From assembly GCA_951799425.1 (NCBI GenBank), contig OX637394.1, positions 39,511,001 to 39,575,000 of the forward strand: a stretch of 64,000 bases of DNA. Reading direction: 5' to 3'. The stretch's first letter is position 1, and each line of letters opens with the position of its first letter. Below the pieces are notes generated by a model. It saw only the letters and a program-made list of their open reading frames with translations, made no database searches and was not told the DNA's origin. A program made the translations under genes and the position numbers. The DNA is from Ilex aquifolium (lineage: Eukaryota > Streptophyta > Magnoliopsida > Aquifoliales > Aquifoliaceae). Positions 46,984-57,443 of the stretch are shown here, in pieces.

Positions 46984-49900
46984 AGTTAAATTGTGTCTGA
47001 TAAGATATTTGTGGTACAGTTTTGATGGGCAGGATTTCCTAGAGAGATTTGGAGGAACAAAAATCATGTTTGTGGGGGACTCTCTGAGCTCCAACCAGTG
47101 GCAATCACTGTCATGCATGCTTCACAGCTCAGTCCCAAACTCTAATTACACCTTAGTCCAAAAAGAGCTGTTCTTGACACTATCCTTTCAAGTAGGTTCT
47201 AACTTGATCTTCTCAATCTCCTTCATTTCTTCCTGAACACAATTCAAAGAGACAATCATTGTTTAGTGTACTAAACTCCCGCCCTTACGGGTTTTAAAAA
47301 TGTTAAATGTATGCAATCTTTGTTTTTATGATTGGAACGCTTTACACTCATATCACAATAAGCCAATTTTACCATTAAGCCAAGTTCCAAGCTCTATTGC
47401 GGTCCTTGCTGGAACACAATTAACTTTGCTTCTTTTTTTTTTCTTTTTTCTGGAAGGATTATGGAGTTGAGGTTACTTTTTTGAAAAATGGGTTCCTGTT
47501 GGACCTGGTGGTTGAAAAGGAAGGTAGAGTTCTAAAGCTGGACTCCATAAGCAGAGCAGAGCAGTGGAAAGGAGTTGACATATTGATCTTCAACAGCTAT
47601 CACTGGTGGATACACACGGGAAGCATTCAGACGTATGATTTTCAAGCCTAATTAAGAATTACAATTTGTAAATCTGTCACTGGAAACAGCAAGAAAAAAA
47701 ACATGAATTTCTTGGTTGTTTTGCAGATGGGACTACTTTCAAGTGGGTGACAAGATGTTCAAAGATATGGATCGCATGGAAGCATACAGGATAGCTTTGA
47801 CAACTTGGGCTAATTGGGTTGATTCCAACATTGATCCTATGAGGACTAGAGTGTTTTTCCAAGGAATTTCTGCCATACACAGTAAGTACACACACATATA
47901 TATGTCCAATGTTGGGAAGGGGTAGAGATTTTTAACATGACACGAACCCGCCACACTAGATTAGTAAGTAGGTTAAGGTTGTTGTGTTTTCGATATAATC
48001 CAAAATAACACGACTAGTTAGGTTAGGGTTATCATGTTTTCAATTTAATCCAAAATAATACGACCAATTAGTCACATATAATAAATGGTTTAGGCCTGTG
48101 TCAAATGTAAATAATACGACAATCCATTTAGTTGGCATTGTACGAAGAAAAAATCTTATGTTATTATTTTTTTTATTTCTTGGCCAAGTATTGTATCAAT
48201 CCTTGTCGAATTAGGCTTTTTAAGGATCAAATGAGTACTTAGTCTATGGCAGGTGCGGAGCTAGAAATTTTGTCTAGTGGGGGCAACCAAAACCATATGA
48301 ATATTAAAATTACTAATGTTCACAAAAGTATAATTTCATTAATAGAACGTCAATTAAAGTAACAACTCATATACATGAGCGCTATAGAAAAAGAACCAAT
48401 AAAAAAAATTAACTATAAATTTATCTATAAAACCTAATTACCTAACAAAAAAATTTGAACTAAAAAAATTGGTTCAATCATATATATTTGAATTTTAACA
48501 ACCAATCAAAACAAACGTAAACTATGACTATTCTATTAAACTAAACTTTGGTATAAGAATTACTTAATCAATCACAATAAAATTATTCAAAACACCAAAT
48601 CAAAATAATTTAATCTAACACATAATTGAGGCATTTAGCCTTTTAAAGGAATTTTTTTAACATTTATAAGTGACCCATATATTAGTCAAAATATCATAAC
48701 TACCTATAAATCTTTTAAAAAAAATCAGTTGGGACAAATCTCTAATAAATTTTAAAAATTTTAAAATTATACTTACTCCCCAAAAATTTTTAAAATTCCA
48801 GTGGAGGCAGCTGCCCCCACTATGGATCCGCCATTGGTCTATGGAACCTATGAAATGTTCATTTGGGGTGAGAGGGAGAAAAGAGTCGGTGTTAGGATAT
48901 CTGACACAAGTATTTACATTGGTCGGACTAGATTAGTACTCAACAAGAACTCAGATATCAAGGACGAAACCAAGATTTTATTCTGACGGAGCAAAACATT
49001 GTCATAGTTAATAATTTTATGCAACCATTCTATTTAACAAATTATGGTTATAGAAACACTTACAGTGTAGACTGTATCAAGATCAACGCTTGTACAATAC
49101 TTTTGAAAAAAATTTAATTTGACTCATAAAATAAAAAATCTGTTTTATACTTACCAGCATAAAATTTGGTGCTTGATTTTTAAGACAAAATTTTGCAACT
49201 CATTTTAAATTTTAACAAATTGAAATTTTGAAGTTCGATTTAAATTATGGCTTGTAAATTTTACTTTTTTAGTACAACATTATTATGTTATTGAATTTGA
49301 TTTTTTTTCTTTTTTTTTGTCAGTCTAACTCATCAAAGCAAGTATTTTTGTTTGCAAGAGGAACACTCATTTATGTGATCACATCCTCATTTTGTTATTA
49401 CATGTCAAACCATTAATTTTTTTTGAATATAATAGGAGAAATATCCTAGAGTTTTTTAAAAATCTAATGAAAAACATAGAATTTTTTAAAAACTTAAGGA
49501 ATTAAAAGGTATTTCTCAAAAGATGAGGAGGGCTATGGCCCCCCGTTGGCCCATGTGTAGTACCGTCTCTGCCAAACATGACTCGAACATGACTCAAAAC
49601 AACTTGATCACCACCCTTACTTTTGGATTTTGTATCCATTGGTCTATGAATACAAAACTAAAATCTTGCTACTTAAAACTACATGTTTTCATTTCCTGAT
49701 GCCAGTGGCAGGGAATGGAATGAACCAGCAGCTAAAGATTGCGGTGGACAAACAAAACCAGTTGAGGGATCAGATTATCCAGGTGAGAGATATCCAGGAG
49801 AAGCTGTTGTGAAGAGTGTACTGAGTAACATGACAAAGCCTGTGTATTTGCTTGACATCACACTCCTCACTCAATTGAGAAAAGATGGACACCCTTCCAA

Positions 49901-50006
49901 ATATGCCAATGGTGGCTTGGACTGCAGTCATTGGTGTCTTGCTGGTGTCCCGGATACTTGGAACCAACTCCTATACACAATTTTGCTTGAGAAAGAAAAC
50001 AGATAA
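46984..50006 (+). pseudogene. TBL-3: 5'-truncated, frameshifted duplicate of TBL-2
   Basis: Exon equivalents are 47020-47191, 47457-47632, 47727-47881 and 49706-50006. The signal anchor and PMR5N domain (exon 1) are missing because the duplication starts 36 bp before exon 2. Exon 2 keeps [10 protein letters not shown] and exon 5 is identical in translation to TBL-2 (DCSHWC present). Exon 4 is 155 nt against 159 nt: GCCATACATTACCA of TBL-2 is GCCATACACA here, so 4 nt are lost just before the donor and the frame to exon 5 is broken. Without a start region and with this frameshift it should not make an enzyme, though a transcript could share long identity with TBL-2. Confidence 0.88.
48250..48836. 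mobile_element. hAT-type MITE in TBL-3 intron 4
   Basis: 587 bp, starting CAGGTGCGGAGCTAGA and ending with the reverse complement of CAATGGCGGATCCATAG. It is flanked by the 8-bp duplication GTCTATGG (48242-48249 and 48837-48844). TBL-2 intron 4 has a single GTCTATGG at the matching site, giving the empty site. Eight-bp duplications and CA-G-GCGGA termini fit hAT. No transposase. Confidence 0.87.
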
Positions 50007-50016
50007 ATGTGCATTT

Positions 50017-50561
50017 TGTTGGGAAAAATAGGCTTTCCCACAAGTGTAAATCAATGGAAGCAATATAAATAAAATGACAGAAAATAAATGAGCACACAGG
50101 ATTTACGTGGTTCCCTCAAATTGAGGTACGTCCACGACGACCGGTAAGTCAGTTTCTTCCACTATCACCAAAGGAGTTTACAAAGTGGCCAAAAGGCATA
50201 AGCCTTACAAACACACAAAGGTGTAAATCACAAGAGGAAAATACCTCACAAAATAAGTGAACCAAATCTCCAAGAACAAACCCGCAAGCAATGTCTTCTT
50301 GCCGAGTCTTCTTGCCAAGCCTTCTTTGCAAGCCGAAAAATTGGAGAACAAAGGAACCAAGGAAATAACAAAAGGACTTGTCTACCTTGTGTCTGCCGAA
50401 ATTCCTTGTTGCTTGAAGACTCCAAAAACAAATCTTGGATATGCCAAGAGTCTTGCATTGGAAAGCCACCAAAGCCATGTGCTAACCAAAGGTGCATGCC
50501 AAAAATTAACAAATCTATATTTAGCCTATAGATAGATCCCACTAAGGAGGGAAACCCAACA
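50017..50561 (-). repeat. 3' LTR of copia copy 1 (version A)
   Basis: 545 bp, TGTTGGGAAAAATAGG to GGGAAACCCAACA on the plus strand. The polypurine tract (minus strand GGGAGGGGGAGAAT) adjoins at 50562-50575. It differs from 54600-55137 at only two positions that I can find (about 50147 and 50239), so the insertion is recent. Confidence 0.93.
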
Positions 50562-50578
50562 ATTCTCCCCCTCCCGAC

Positions 50579-53500
50579 TTATGTGGAGGATTCAACCATT
50601 CCCGCCAAAAGTCGACACTTCTCATGCTTGTCCTTAGTCAATGCCTTAGTCAACATATCCGAAGTGTTATCATCAGTGTCAACTTTTTCAAGTTGCAACA
50701 ACTTATCATTCAAGACATCACGAATCCAATGATATCTAACATCAATGTGTTTTGATCTCGAATGAAATGAAGAATTCTTACTCAAGTGAATTGCACTCTG
50801 ACTATCACAATGAAGGACATACCTTTCTTGTTTCAAACCCAACTCTTGTAAGAATTTCTTCAACCACAATAATTCTTTGCACGCTTCTGTGATGGCGATG
50901 AACTCAGCTTCTGTGGTGGAGAGAGCAACACATTTCTGTAATCTTGATTGCCATGCCACTGCTCCCCCTGCAAAAGTAATCAAATAACCAGAAGTAGATT
51001 TTCGACTATCAACATCACCAGCCATATCAGAATCTGTGAACCCATCAAGAATAGGCTCGCCTTTACCAAAACACAAACTCATCTTTGAAGTGCCCTGAAG
51101 ATACCTCAGAATCCATTTTACTGCTGCCCAGTGTTCTTTCCCCGGATTAGACAGAAATCGACTAACAACCCCAACTGCGTGAGCAATATCCGGTCGAGTA
51201 CAAACCATGGCATACATCAAAGAACCAACTGCTGAAGCGTAGGGAATTTTCTGCATCTCATTTTCCTCTTCATCACTTGTAGGACACTGACTTGAGCTAA
51301 GTTTGAAGTGGCCTGCAAGTGGACAATTAACAGGCTTTGCTTTGTCCATATTGAACCTCTCAAGAACCTTTTTAATATAATTCTCTTGTGATAACCAAAT
51401 CAGCCCATGTGATCTGTCACGAACAATTCTTATCCTAAGAATTTGCTTTGCTGGACCCAAATCCTTCATGGAAAAGGACTTGCTCAACTCTGACTTCAAC
51501 TTGCTAATCTTGCTCATGTCTTGGCCCACAATAAGCATATCATCAACGTAAAGCAAGAGAATAATAAAATTACCATCTGGATATTTCTTCACAAACACAC
51601 AATGGTCTGAAGTGGTTCTTGAATACCCATGCTCAGTCATGAAAGAATCGAATTTTCTGTACCACTGCCTCGGTGCTTGCTTCAATCCATACAAGCTCTT
51701 CTTCAATTTGCAAACTAACTGATCATTATCCTTATCTATGAAGCCCTCAGGTTGCTCCATATAAATTTCCTCTTCTAAGTCACCATGCAAAAATGCGGTC
51801 TTCACATCAAGCTGCTCAACTTCTAAATTCATACTCGCAGCTATACCAAGCACAGTTCGAATGGAGGACATCTTCACAACTGGTGAGAAGATCTCATCAA
51901 AATCAACTCCCTTCCTCTGACCGAAACCTTTCACAACAAGTCGTGCCTTGAATCTCGGTTGAGAACTGTTCCCATCATTCTTTCGTCTGAAGACCCATTT
52001 ATTTTTCAAAATTTTCTTCCCTTTAGGCGGCTTCACCAAATCATAGGTGTGATTCTCATGCAAAGACTTCATTTCCTCTTTCATTGCCTTAAGCCATTCA
52101 GTTTTGTTCTCATGCTTCAAGACTTCTTGATAAGTTTCTGGCTCCCCCTGATCTGATATCATCACATACTCATTTGAAGAATATTTTCTGGATGGCTGTT
52201 TTTCTCTGGTAGATCTCCTTAACGGTGACTGTGGTAGTGGCTCTTGGGGTGGCTGCTCCCCCTCAATCTCTGCCTCAACATTATCTTCTGCTGCATCATC
52301 ATGAGGTGTCTGCACTTCCTCATCAATATCATGAACAACAGGTGGATCAAGAGGATCTAAATCAACAAGATCATCAGTACTAGATTCAGCTGACTCAAGC
52401 TTGTCAATGTCTTCAATAGTCTGATCTTCCAAGAAAACAACATCTCGGATTCTGACAACTTTCTTGTCAACTGGATCATACAACCTGTAGCCAAATTCTT
52501 CATGCCCATAGCCAAGAAATATGCACTGCTTTGCTTTTGGATCAAGCTTGGACCTCTCATCTTTTGGAATATGAACAAAAGCTCTGCAGCCGAATACCCT
52601 CAAGTGATCATAGGAGACTTCCTTCCCTGTCCAAACTTTCTCTGGCACATCACCATTCAACGGAACTGAAGGAGACAAATTGATAAGATCAACTGCAGTC
52701 CTCATTGCCTCACCCCAAAAGGATCTTGGCAATTTAGAATGTGAGAGCAAACATCTGACTCTCTCAAGAATGGTACGATTCATTCTCTCTGCAACCCCGT
52801 TCTGTTGAGGTGTCTTTTTGACTGTCTTTTCATGCCTGATGCCGTGATTGGTGCAATACTGATCAAATGGTCCAATATATTCACCACCATTATCCGAGCG
52901 AACACACTTCAACTGTCTACCAGTTTCTCTTTCAACCTTGGCCTGAAAGTGCTTAAACACATCTAGAACTTGATCTTTAGTTTTCAGTGTATAAGCCCAA
53001 ACTTTTCTAGAGTGATCATCAATAAAAGTGACAAAGTATAGAGAACCACCAAGTGTCCTAACTTTCAAAGGACCACATACATCAGAATGTACTAAATCTA
53101 GAACATGAGATTTTCTAGATGCAATGTTTCTACGGAATGATATTCTGTTTTGTTTACCATGGAAACAATGAACACAAGTTTTCAAAGGCGTACCTTTTAT
53201 CCCCGCTAGAAGCTCTTTCTTGGTCAAAACTTGCAATCCTTTTTCACTCATATGTCCAAGCCTTCTATGCCATAAATCGGTGGATGAGTCATTCTCTAAG
53301 GTATTCACAACACCATTGCAGATTTTTGCTTGCATAGTGTAAAGAGAACAAGTCTTCTTTCCTTTTGCTACCACTAGAGAACCTTTGGAGAGTTTCCATT
53401 TTCCATCACTGAAATTGTTGTTGTAGCCCTCATCATCTAACTTTCCAGCAGAGATTAAATTGAGCCGAATATCCGGTACATGCCTCACATCTCGAAGCAA

Positions 53501-54541
53501 CAATTTGCATCCAATATTTGTTTCCAAGCAAATGTCACCCATGCCGATAATTTTTGACACATCTTCATTTCCCATACGGACATTCCCAAAATCACCTTGC
53601 GAGTAAGAAGTAAAGAAATCAGCCCGCGAAGTAACATGAAATGAAGCTCCAGAATCAATTACCCAATCTGTATCTTGGCCAATCAAATTAACGCTAGCAT
53701 CATCACGGATAATCATGAGTTCACCATCGGTAACTACAGCTGTATCATTTTTCTTTTTCTCTGAATTTTTCTCTTTGTTCTGCTCCTTGAACTTGAGTTT
53801 TCTGCACTCCCGCTTCATGTGCCCTTTCTTGTGACAATAATAGCACTCAACATCTTTCTTTGAACTTGAGCTTGAACGACCTCTAGATTCATCACGGTTG
53901 TGCGGAGCCTTACTCTTACTCCTGCCTCTCCCCCGGTTTTCCATCACAAGTGCCTCGGAGTGAGAAGAATCTGATGATTTTCTTCTTGTCTCTTCATTCA
54001 ACAGGCTGCTGGTAACTTGACTCATTGTTACCACTCCATCAGGTGCGGAGTTACTAACTGTGACCACCAAAGTTTCCCAACTTTCAGGAAGTGAACTAAG
54101 AAGTAACAAAGCTTGCAACTCATCATCAAAAGTAATTTTCATGGCGGCCAACTGATTCACAGTGCTCTTAATCTCATTCAAATGCTCTGCAATAGGAGTG
54201 CCCTCCTTATATTTAGAATTCACAAGCTTTCGAAATAAAAAAGCTTTATTTACGGCCGTCTTTCTATCATAAAGACTCTCCAATTTGGTCCAAAGACCAT
54301 GTGCTGAATTTTCTGTAGAGACGTGATGAAAGACACTATCATCAATCCATTGCCGAATAAAACCGACAGCTTTTCGGTCTAACTTTTTCCACTCGTCATC
54401 TTTCATCCCTTCCGGTTTGCCACTATCACCCTCTATGGGTCCATTCAAATCTTTACAAAACAAAAGGTCTTCCATTTTAGTTTTCCAAGTCACCCAATTT
54501 GTGCCATTGAAACTAACCATACGCCCAACGTTGTCGTCCAT
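50579..54541 (-). CDS. Copia copy 1 Gag-Pol polyprotein, uninterrupted (TNT1-like)
   Basis: 1320 codons in one frame, the normal length for this type. Order: Gag (1-230), zinc knuckle C233-x2-C236-x4-H241-x4-C246, aspartic protease with DSGAS at 296-300, pre-integrase LWHRRLGHM (about 423-431), integrase with D487, D550 and E585 (exact 35-residue D-E spacing), reverse transcriptase with YVDD at 998-1001, and RNase H (ALSTTEAEF near 1190). It makes the capsid and enzymes for retrotransposition. All the catalytic residues I can place are present. One oddity is QILRIRIV where copy 3 has QILGMRIV, two likely G-to-A changes beyond the YVDD. The PBS (TGGTATCAGAGC on the minus strand, about 54586-54597) matches initiator tRNA-Met. 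With near-identical LTRs this may be an active or recently active element. Confidence 0.93.
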   Translation of the reverse strand: MDDNVGRMVSFNGTNWVTWKTKMEDLLFCKDLNGPIEGDSGKPEGMKDDEWKKLDRKAVGFIRQWIDDSVFHHVSTENSAHGLWTKLESLYDRKTAVNKAFLFRKLVNSKYKEGTPIAEHLNEIKSTVNQLAAMKITFDDELQALLLLSSLPESWETLVVTVSNSAPDGVVTMSQVTSSLLNEETRRKSSDSSHSEALVMENRGRGRSKSKAPHNRDESRGRSSSSSKKDVECYYCHKKGHMKRECRKLKFKEQNKEKNSEKKKNDTAVVTDGELMIIRDDASVNLIGQDTDWVIDSGASFHVTSRADFFTSYSQGDFGNVRMGNEDVSKIIGMGDICLETNIGCKLLLRDVRHVPDIRLNLISAGKLDDEGYNNNFSDGKWKLSKGSLVVAKGKKTCSLYTMQAKICNGVVNTLENDSSTDLWHRRLGHMSEKGLQVLTKKELLAGIKGTPLKTCVHCFHGKQNRISFRRNIASRKSHVLDLVHSDVCGPLKVRTLGGSLYFVTFIDDHSRKVWAYTLKTKDQVLDVFKHFQAKVERETGRQLKCVRSDNGGEYIGPFDQYCTNHGIRHEKTVKKTPQQNGVAERMNRTILERVRCLLSHSKLPRSFWGEAMRTAVDLINLSPSVPLNGDVPEKVWTGKEVSYDHLRVFGCRAFVHIPKDERSKLDPKAKQCIFLGYGHEEFGYRLYDPVDKKVVRIRDVVFLEDQTIEDIDKLESAESSTDDLVDLDPLDPPVVHDIDEEVQTPHDDAAEDNVEAEIEGEQPPQEPLPQSPLRRSTREKQPSRKYSSNEYVMISDQGEPETYQEVLKHENKTEWLKAMKEEMKSLHENHTYDLVKPPKGKKILKNKWVFRRKNDGNSSQPRFKARLVVKGFGQRKGVDFDEIFSPVVKMSSIRTVLGIAASMNLEVEQLDVKTAFLHGDLEEEIYMEQPEGFIDKDNDQLVCKLKKSLYGLKQAPRQWYRKFDSFMTEHGYSRTTSDHCVFVKKYPDGNFIILLLYVDDMLIVGQDMSKISKLKSELSKSFSMKDLGPAKQILRIRIVRDRSHGLIWLSQENYIKKVLERFNMDKAKPVNCPLAGHFKLSSSQCPTSDEEENEMQKIPYASAVGSLMYAMVCTRPDIAHAVGVVSRFLSNPGKEHWAAVKWILRYLQGTSKMSLCFGKGEPILDGFTDSDMAGDVDSRKSTSGYLITFAGGAVAWQSRLQKCVALSTTEAEFIAITEACKELLWLKKFLQELGLKQERYVLHCDSQSAIHLSKNSSFHSRSKHIDVRYHWIRDVLNDKLLQLEKVDTDDNTSDMLTKALTKDKHEKCRLLAGMVESST

Positions 54542-54599
54542 AATTCACACACACAAATATAACGAATCGGAACCGAAATAACCTGGCTCTGATACCAGA

Positions 54600-55137
54600 T
54601 GTTGGGAAAAATAGGCTTTCCCACAAGTGTAAATCAATGGAAGCAATATAAATAAAATGACAGAAAATAAATGAGCACACAGGATTTACGTGGTTCCCTC
54701 AAATTGAGGTACGTCCACGACGACCGGTAGGTCAGTTTCTTCCACTATCACCAAAGGAGTTTACAAAGTGGCCAAAAGGCATAAGCCTTACAAACACACA
54801 AAGGTGTAAATCACAAGAAGAAAATACCTCACAAAATAAGTGAACCAAATCTCCAAGAACAAACCCGCAAGCAATGTCTTCTTGCCGAGTCTTCTTGCCA
54901 AGCCTTCTTTGCAAGCCGAAAAATTGGAGAACAAAGGAACCAAGGAAATAACAAAAGGACTTGTCTACCTTGTGTCTGCCGAAATTCCTTGTTGCTTGAA
55001 GACTCCAAAAACAAATCTTGGATATGCCAAGAGTCTTGCATTGGAAAGCCACCAAAGCCATGTGCTAACCAAAGGTGCATGCCAAAAATTAACAAATCTA
55101 TATTTAGCCTATAGATAGATCCCACTAAGGAGGGAAA
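54600..55137 (-). repeat. 5' LTR of copia copy 1 (version A), last 7 bp missing
   Basis: It begins TGTTGGG next to the primer site and matches 50017-50554. The final CCCAACA is lost: after AGGAGGGAAA the sequence passes to GCCACCAAAT and then into an LTR of the opposite orientation. Confidence 0.9.
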
Positions 55138-55493
55138 GCCACCAAATCCTTGGTTCCTTTGTTCTCCAATTTTTTGGCTTGCAAAGAAGGCTTGGCAAGA
55201 AGACTCGGCAAGAAGACATTGCTTGCGGGTTTGTTCTTGGAGATTTGGTTCACTTATTTTGTGAGGTATTTTCCTCTTGTGATTTACACCTTTGTGTGTT
55301 TGTAAGGCTTATGCCTTTTGGCCACTTTGTAAACTCCTTTGGTGATAGTGGAAGAAACTGACCTACCGGTCATCGTGGACGTACCTCAATTTGAGGGAAC
55401 CACGTAAATCTTGTGTGCTCATTTATTTTCTGTCGTTTTATTTATATTGCTTCCATTGATTTACACTTGTGGGAAAGCCTATTTTTCCCAACA
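55138..55493 (+). repeat. Truncated 5' LTR of copia copy 2 (version A, inverted)
   Basis: From about 55148 this is the reverse complement of the outer part of the version-A LTR, ending TTTTTCCCAACA at 55493. The 10-nt join GCCACCAAAT at 55138-55147 matches another site inside the LTR, a sign of template switching. TGGTATCAGAGC follows at 55496-55507. Confidence 0.88.
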
Positions 55494-55553
55494 TCTGGTA
55501 TCAGAGCTATTGGTTAATTCGGTTCCGATTCGTTATATTTGTGTGTGTGAATT

Positions 55554-57152
55554 ATGGACGGCAACGTTGGGCGTATGGTTAGTTTCAATGGCACAAATTG
55601 GGTGACTTGGAAAACTAAAATGGAAGACATTTTGTTTTGTAAAGATTTGAATGGACCCATAGAGGGTGATAGTGGCAAACCGGAAGGGATGAAAGATGAC
55701 GAGTGGAAAAAGCTAGACCGAAAAGCTGTCGGTTTTATTCGGCAATGGATTGATGATAGTGTCTTTCATCACGTCTCTACAGAAAATTCAGCACATGGTC
55801 TTTGGACCAAATTGGAGAGTCTTTATGATAGAAAGACGGCCGTAAATAAAGCTTTTTTATTTCGAAAGCTTGTGAATTCTAAATATAAGGAGGGTACTCC
55901 TATTGCAGAGCATTTGAATGAGATTAAGAGCACTGTGAATCAGTTGGCCGCCATGAAAATTACTTTTGATGATGAGTTGCAAGCTTTGTTACTTCTTAGT
56001 TCACTTCCTGAAAGTTGGGAAACTTTGGTGGTCACAGTTAGTAACTCCGCACCTGATGGAGTGGTAACAATGAGTCAAGTTACCAGCAGCCTGTTGAATG
56101 AAGAGACAAGAAGAAAATCATCAGGTTCTTCTCACTCCGAGGCACTTGTGATGGAAAACCGGGGGAGAGGCAGGAGTAAGAGTAAGGCTCCGCACAACCG
56201 TGATGAATCTAGAGGTCGTTCAAGCTCAAGTTCAAAGAAAGATGTTGAGTGCTATTATTGTCACAAGAAAGGGCACATGAAGCGGGAGTGCAGAAAACTC
56301 AAGTTCAAGGAGCAGAACAAAGAGAAAAATTCAGAGAAAAAGAAAAATGATACAGCTGTAGTTACCGATGGTGAACTCATGATTATCCGTGATGATGCTA
56401 CCGTTAATTTGATTGGCCAAGATACAGATTGGGTAATTGATTCTGGAGCTTCATTTCATGTTACTTCGCGGGCTGATTTCTTTACTTCCTACTCGCAAGG
56501 TGATTTTGGGAATGTCCGTATGGGAAATGAAGATGTGTCAAAAATTATCGGCATGGGTGACATTTGCTTGGAAACAAATATTGGATGCAAATTGTTGCTT
56601 CGAGATGTGAGGCATGTACCGGATATTCGGCTCAATTTAATCTCTGCTGGAAAGTTAGATGATGAGGGCTACAACAACACTTTCAGTGATGGAAAATGGA
56701 AGCTCTCCAAAGGTTCTCTAGTGGTAGCAAAAGGAAAGAAGACTTGTTCTCTTTACACTATGCAAGCAAAAATCTGCAATGGTGTTGTGAATACCTTAGA
56801 GAATGACTCATCCACCGATTTATGGCATAGAAGGCTTGGACATATGAGTGAAAAAGGATTGCAAGTTTTGACCAAGAAAGAGCTTCTAGCGGGGATAAAA
56901 GGTACGCCTTTGAAAACTTGTGTTCATTGTTTCCATGGTAAACAAAACAGAATATCATTCCGTAGAAACATTGCATCTAGAAAATCTCATGTTCTAGATT
57001 TAGTACATTCTGATAAAGGACTTGTCTACCTTGTGTCTGCCGAAATTCCTTGTTGCTTGAAGACTCCAAAAACAAATCTTGGATATGCCAAGAGTCTTGC
57101 ATTGGAAAGCCACCAAAGCCATGTGCTAACCAAAGGTGCATGCCAAAATTAA
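55554..57152 (+). pseudogene. Copia copy 2 Gag-protease-partial integrase, fused to an inverted LTR piece
   Basis: 532 codons. Residues 1-487 match copies 1 and 3 (Gag, zinc knuckle, protease DSGAS, pre-integrase) and stop being homologous immediately after the first integrase aspartate, D487 (57014). From 57015 the frame runs through about 190 bp of LTR in the opposite orientation (KGLVYLVSAEIPCC onward) to a stop at 57150-57152. Gag and protease are intact, so the product could in principle still form particles; the rest of integrase and all of reverse transcriptase are absent. The leader after the primer site (ATTGGTTAATTCGG) matches copy 3, not copy 1. Confidence 0.88.
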
Positions 57153-57204
57153 CAAATCTATATTTAGCCTATAGATAGATCCCACTAAGGAGGGAAACCC
57201 AACA
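57015..57204 (-). repeat. Inverted LTR fragment inside copia copy 2
   Basis: Identical in wording to the inner 190 bp of the version-A LTR at 50372-50561, including the terminal GGGAAACCCAACA, but lacking one A in the run near 57146. It replaces about 2.2 kb of pol. Confidence 0.9.
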
Positions 57205-57207
57205 ATT

Positions 57208-57426
57208 AGTGCAATCCACTTGAGTAAGAATTCCTCATTTCATTCGAGATCAAAACACATTGATGTTAGATATCATTGGATTCGTGATGTCTTGAATGAT
57301 AAGTTGTTGCAACTTGAAAAAGTTGACACTGATGATAACACTTCGGATATGTTGACTAAGGCATTGACTAAGGACAAGCATGAGAAGTGTCGACTTTTGG
57401 CGGGAATGGTTGAATCCTCCACATAA
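57208..57426 (+). pseudogene. Copia copy 2 RNase H C-terminal fragment
   Basis: In-frame remainder of pol: KNSSFHSRSKHIDVRYHW to the normal end RLLAGMVESST, followed by the polypurine tract GGGAGGGGGAGAAT at 57430-57443 and the 3' LTR. Its CAATCCACTTGAG spelling matches copy 3. Confidence 0.88.
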
Positions 57427-57443
57427 GTCGGGAGGGGGAGAAT

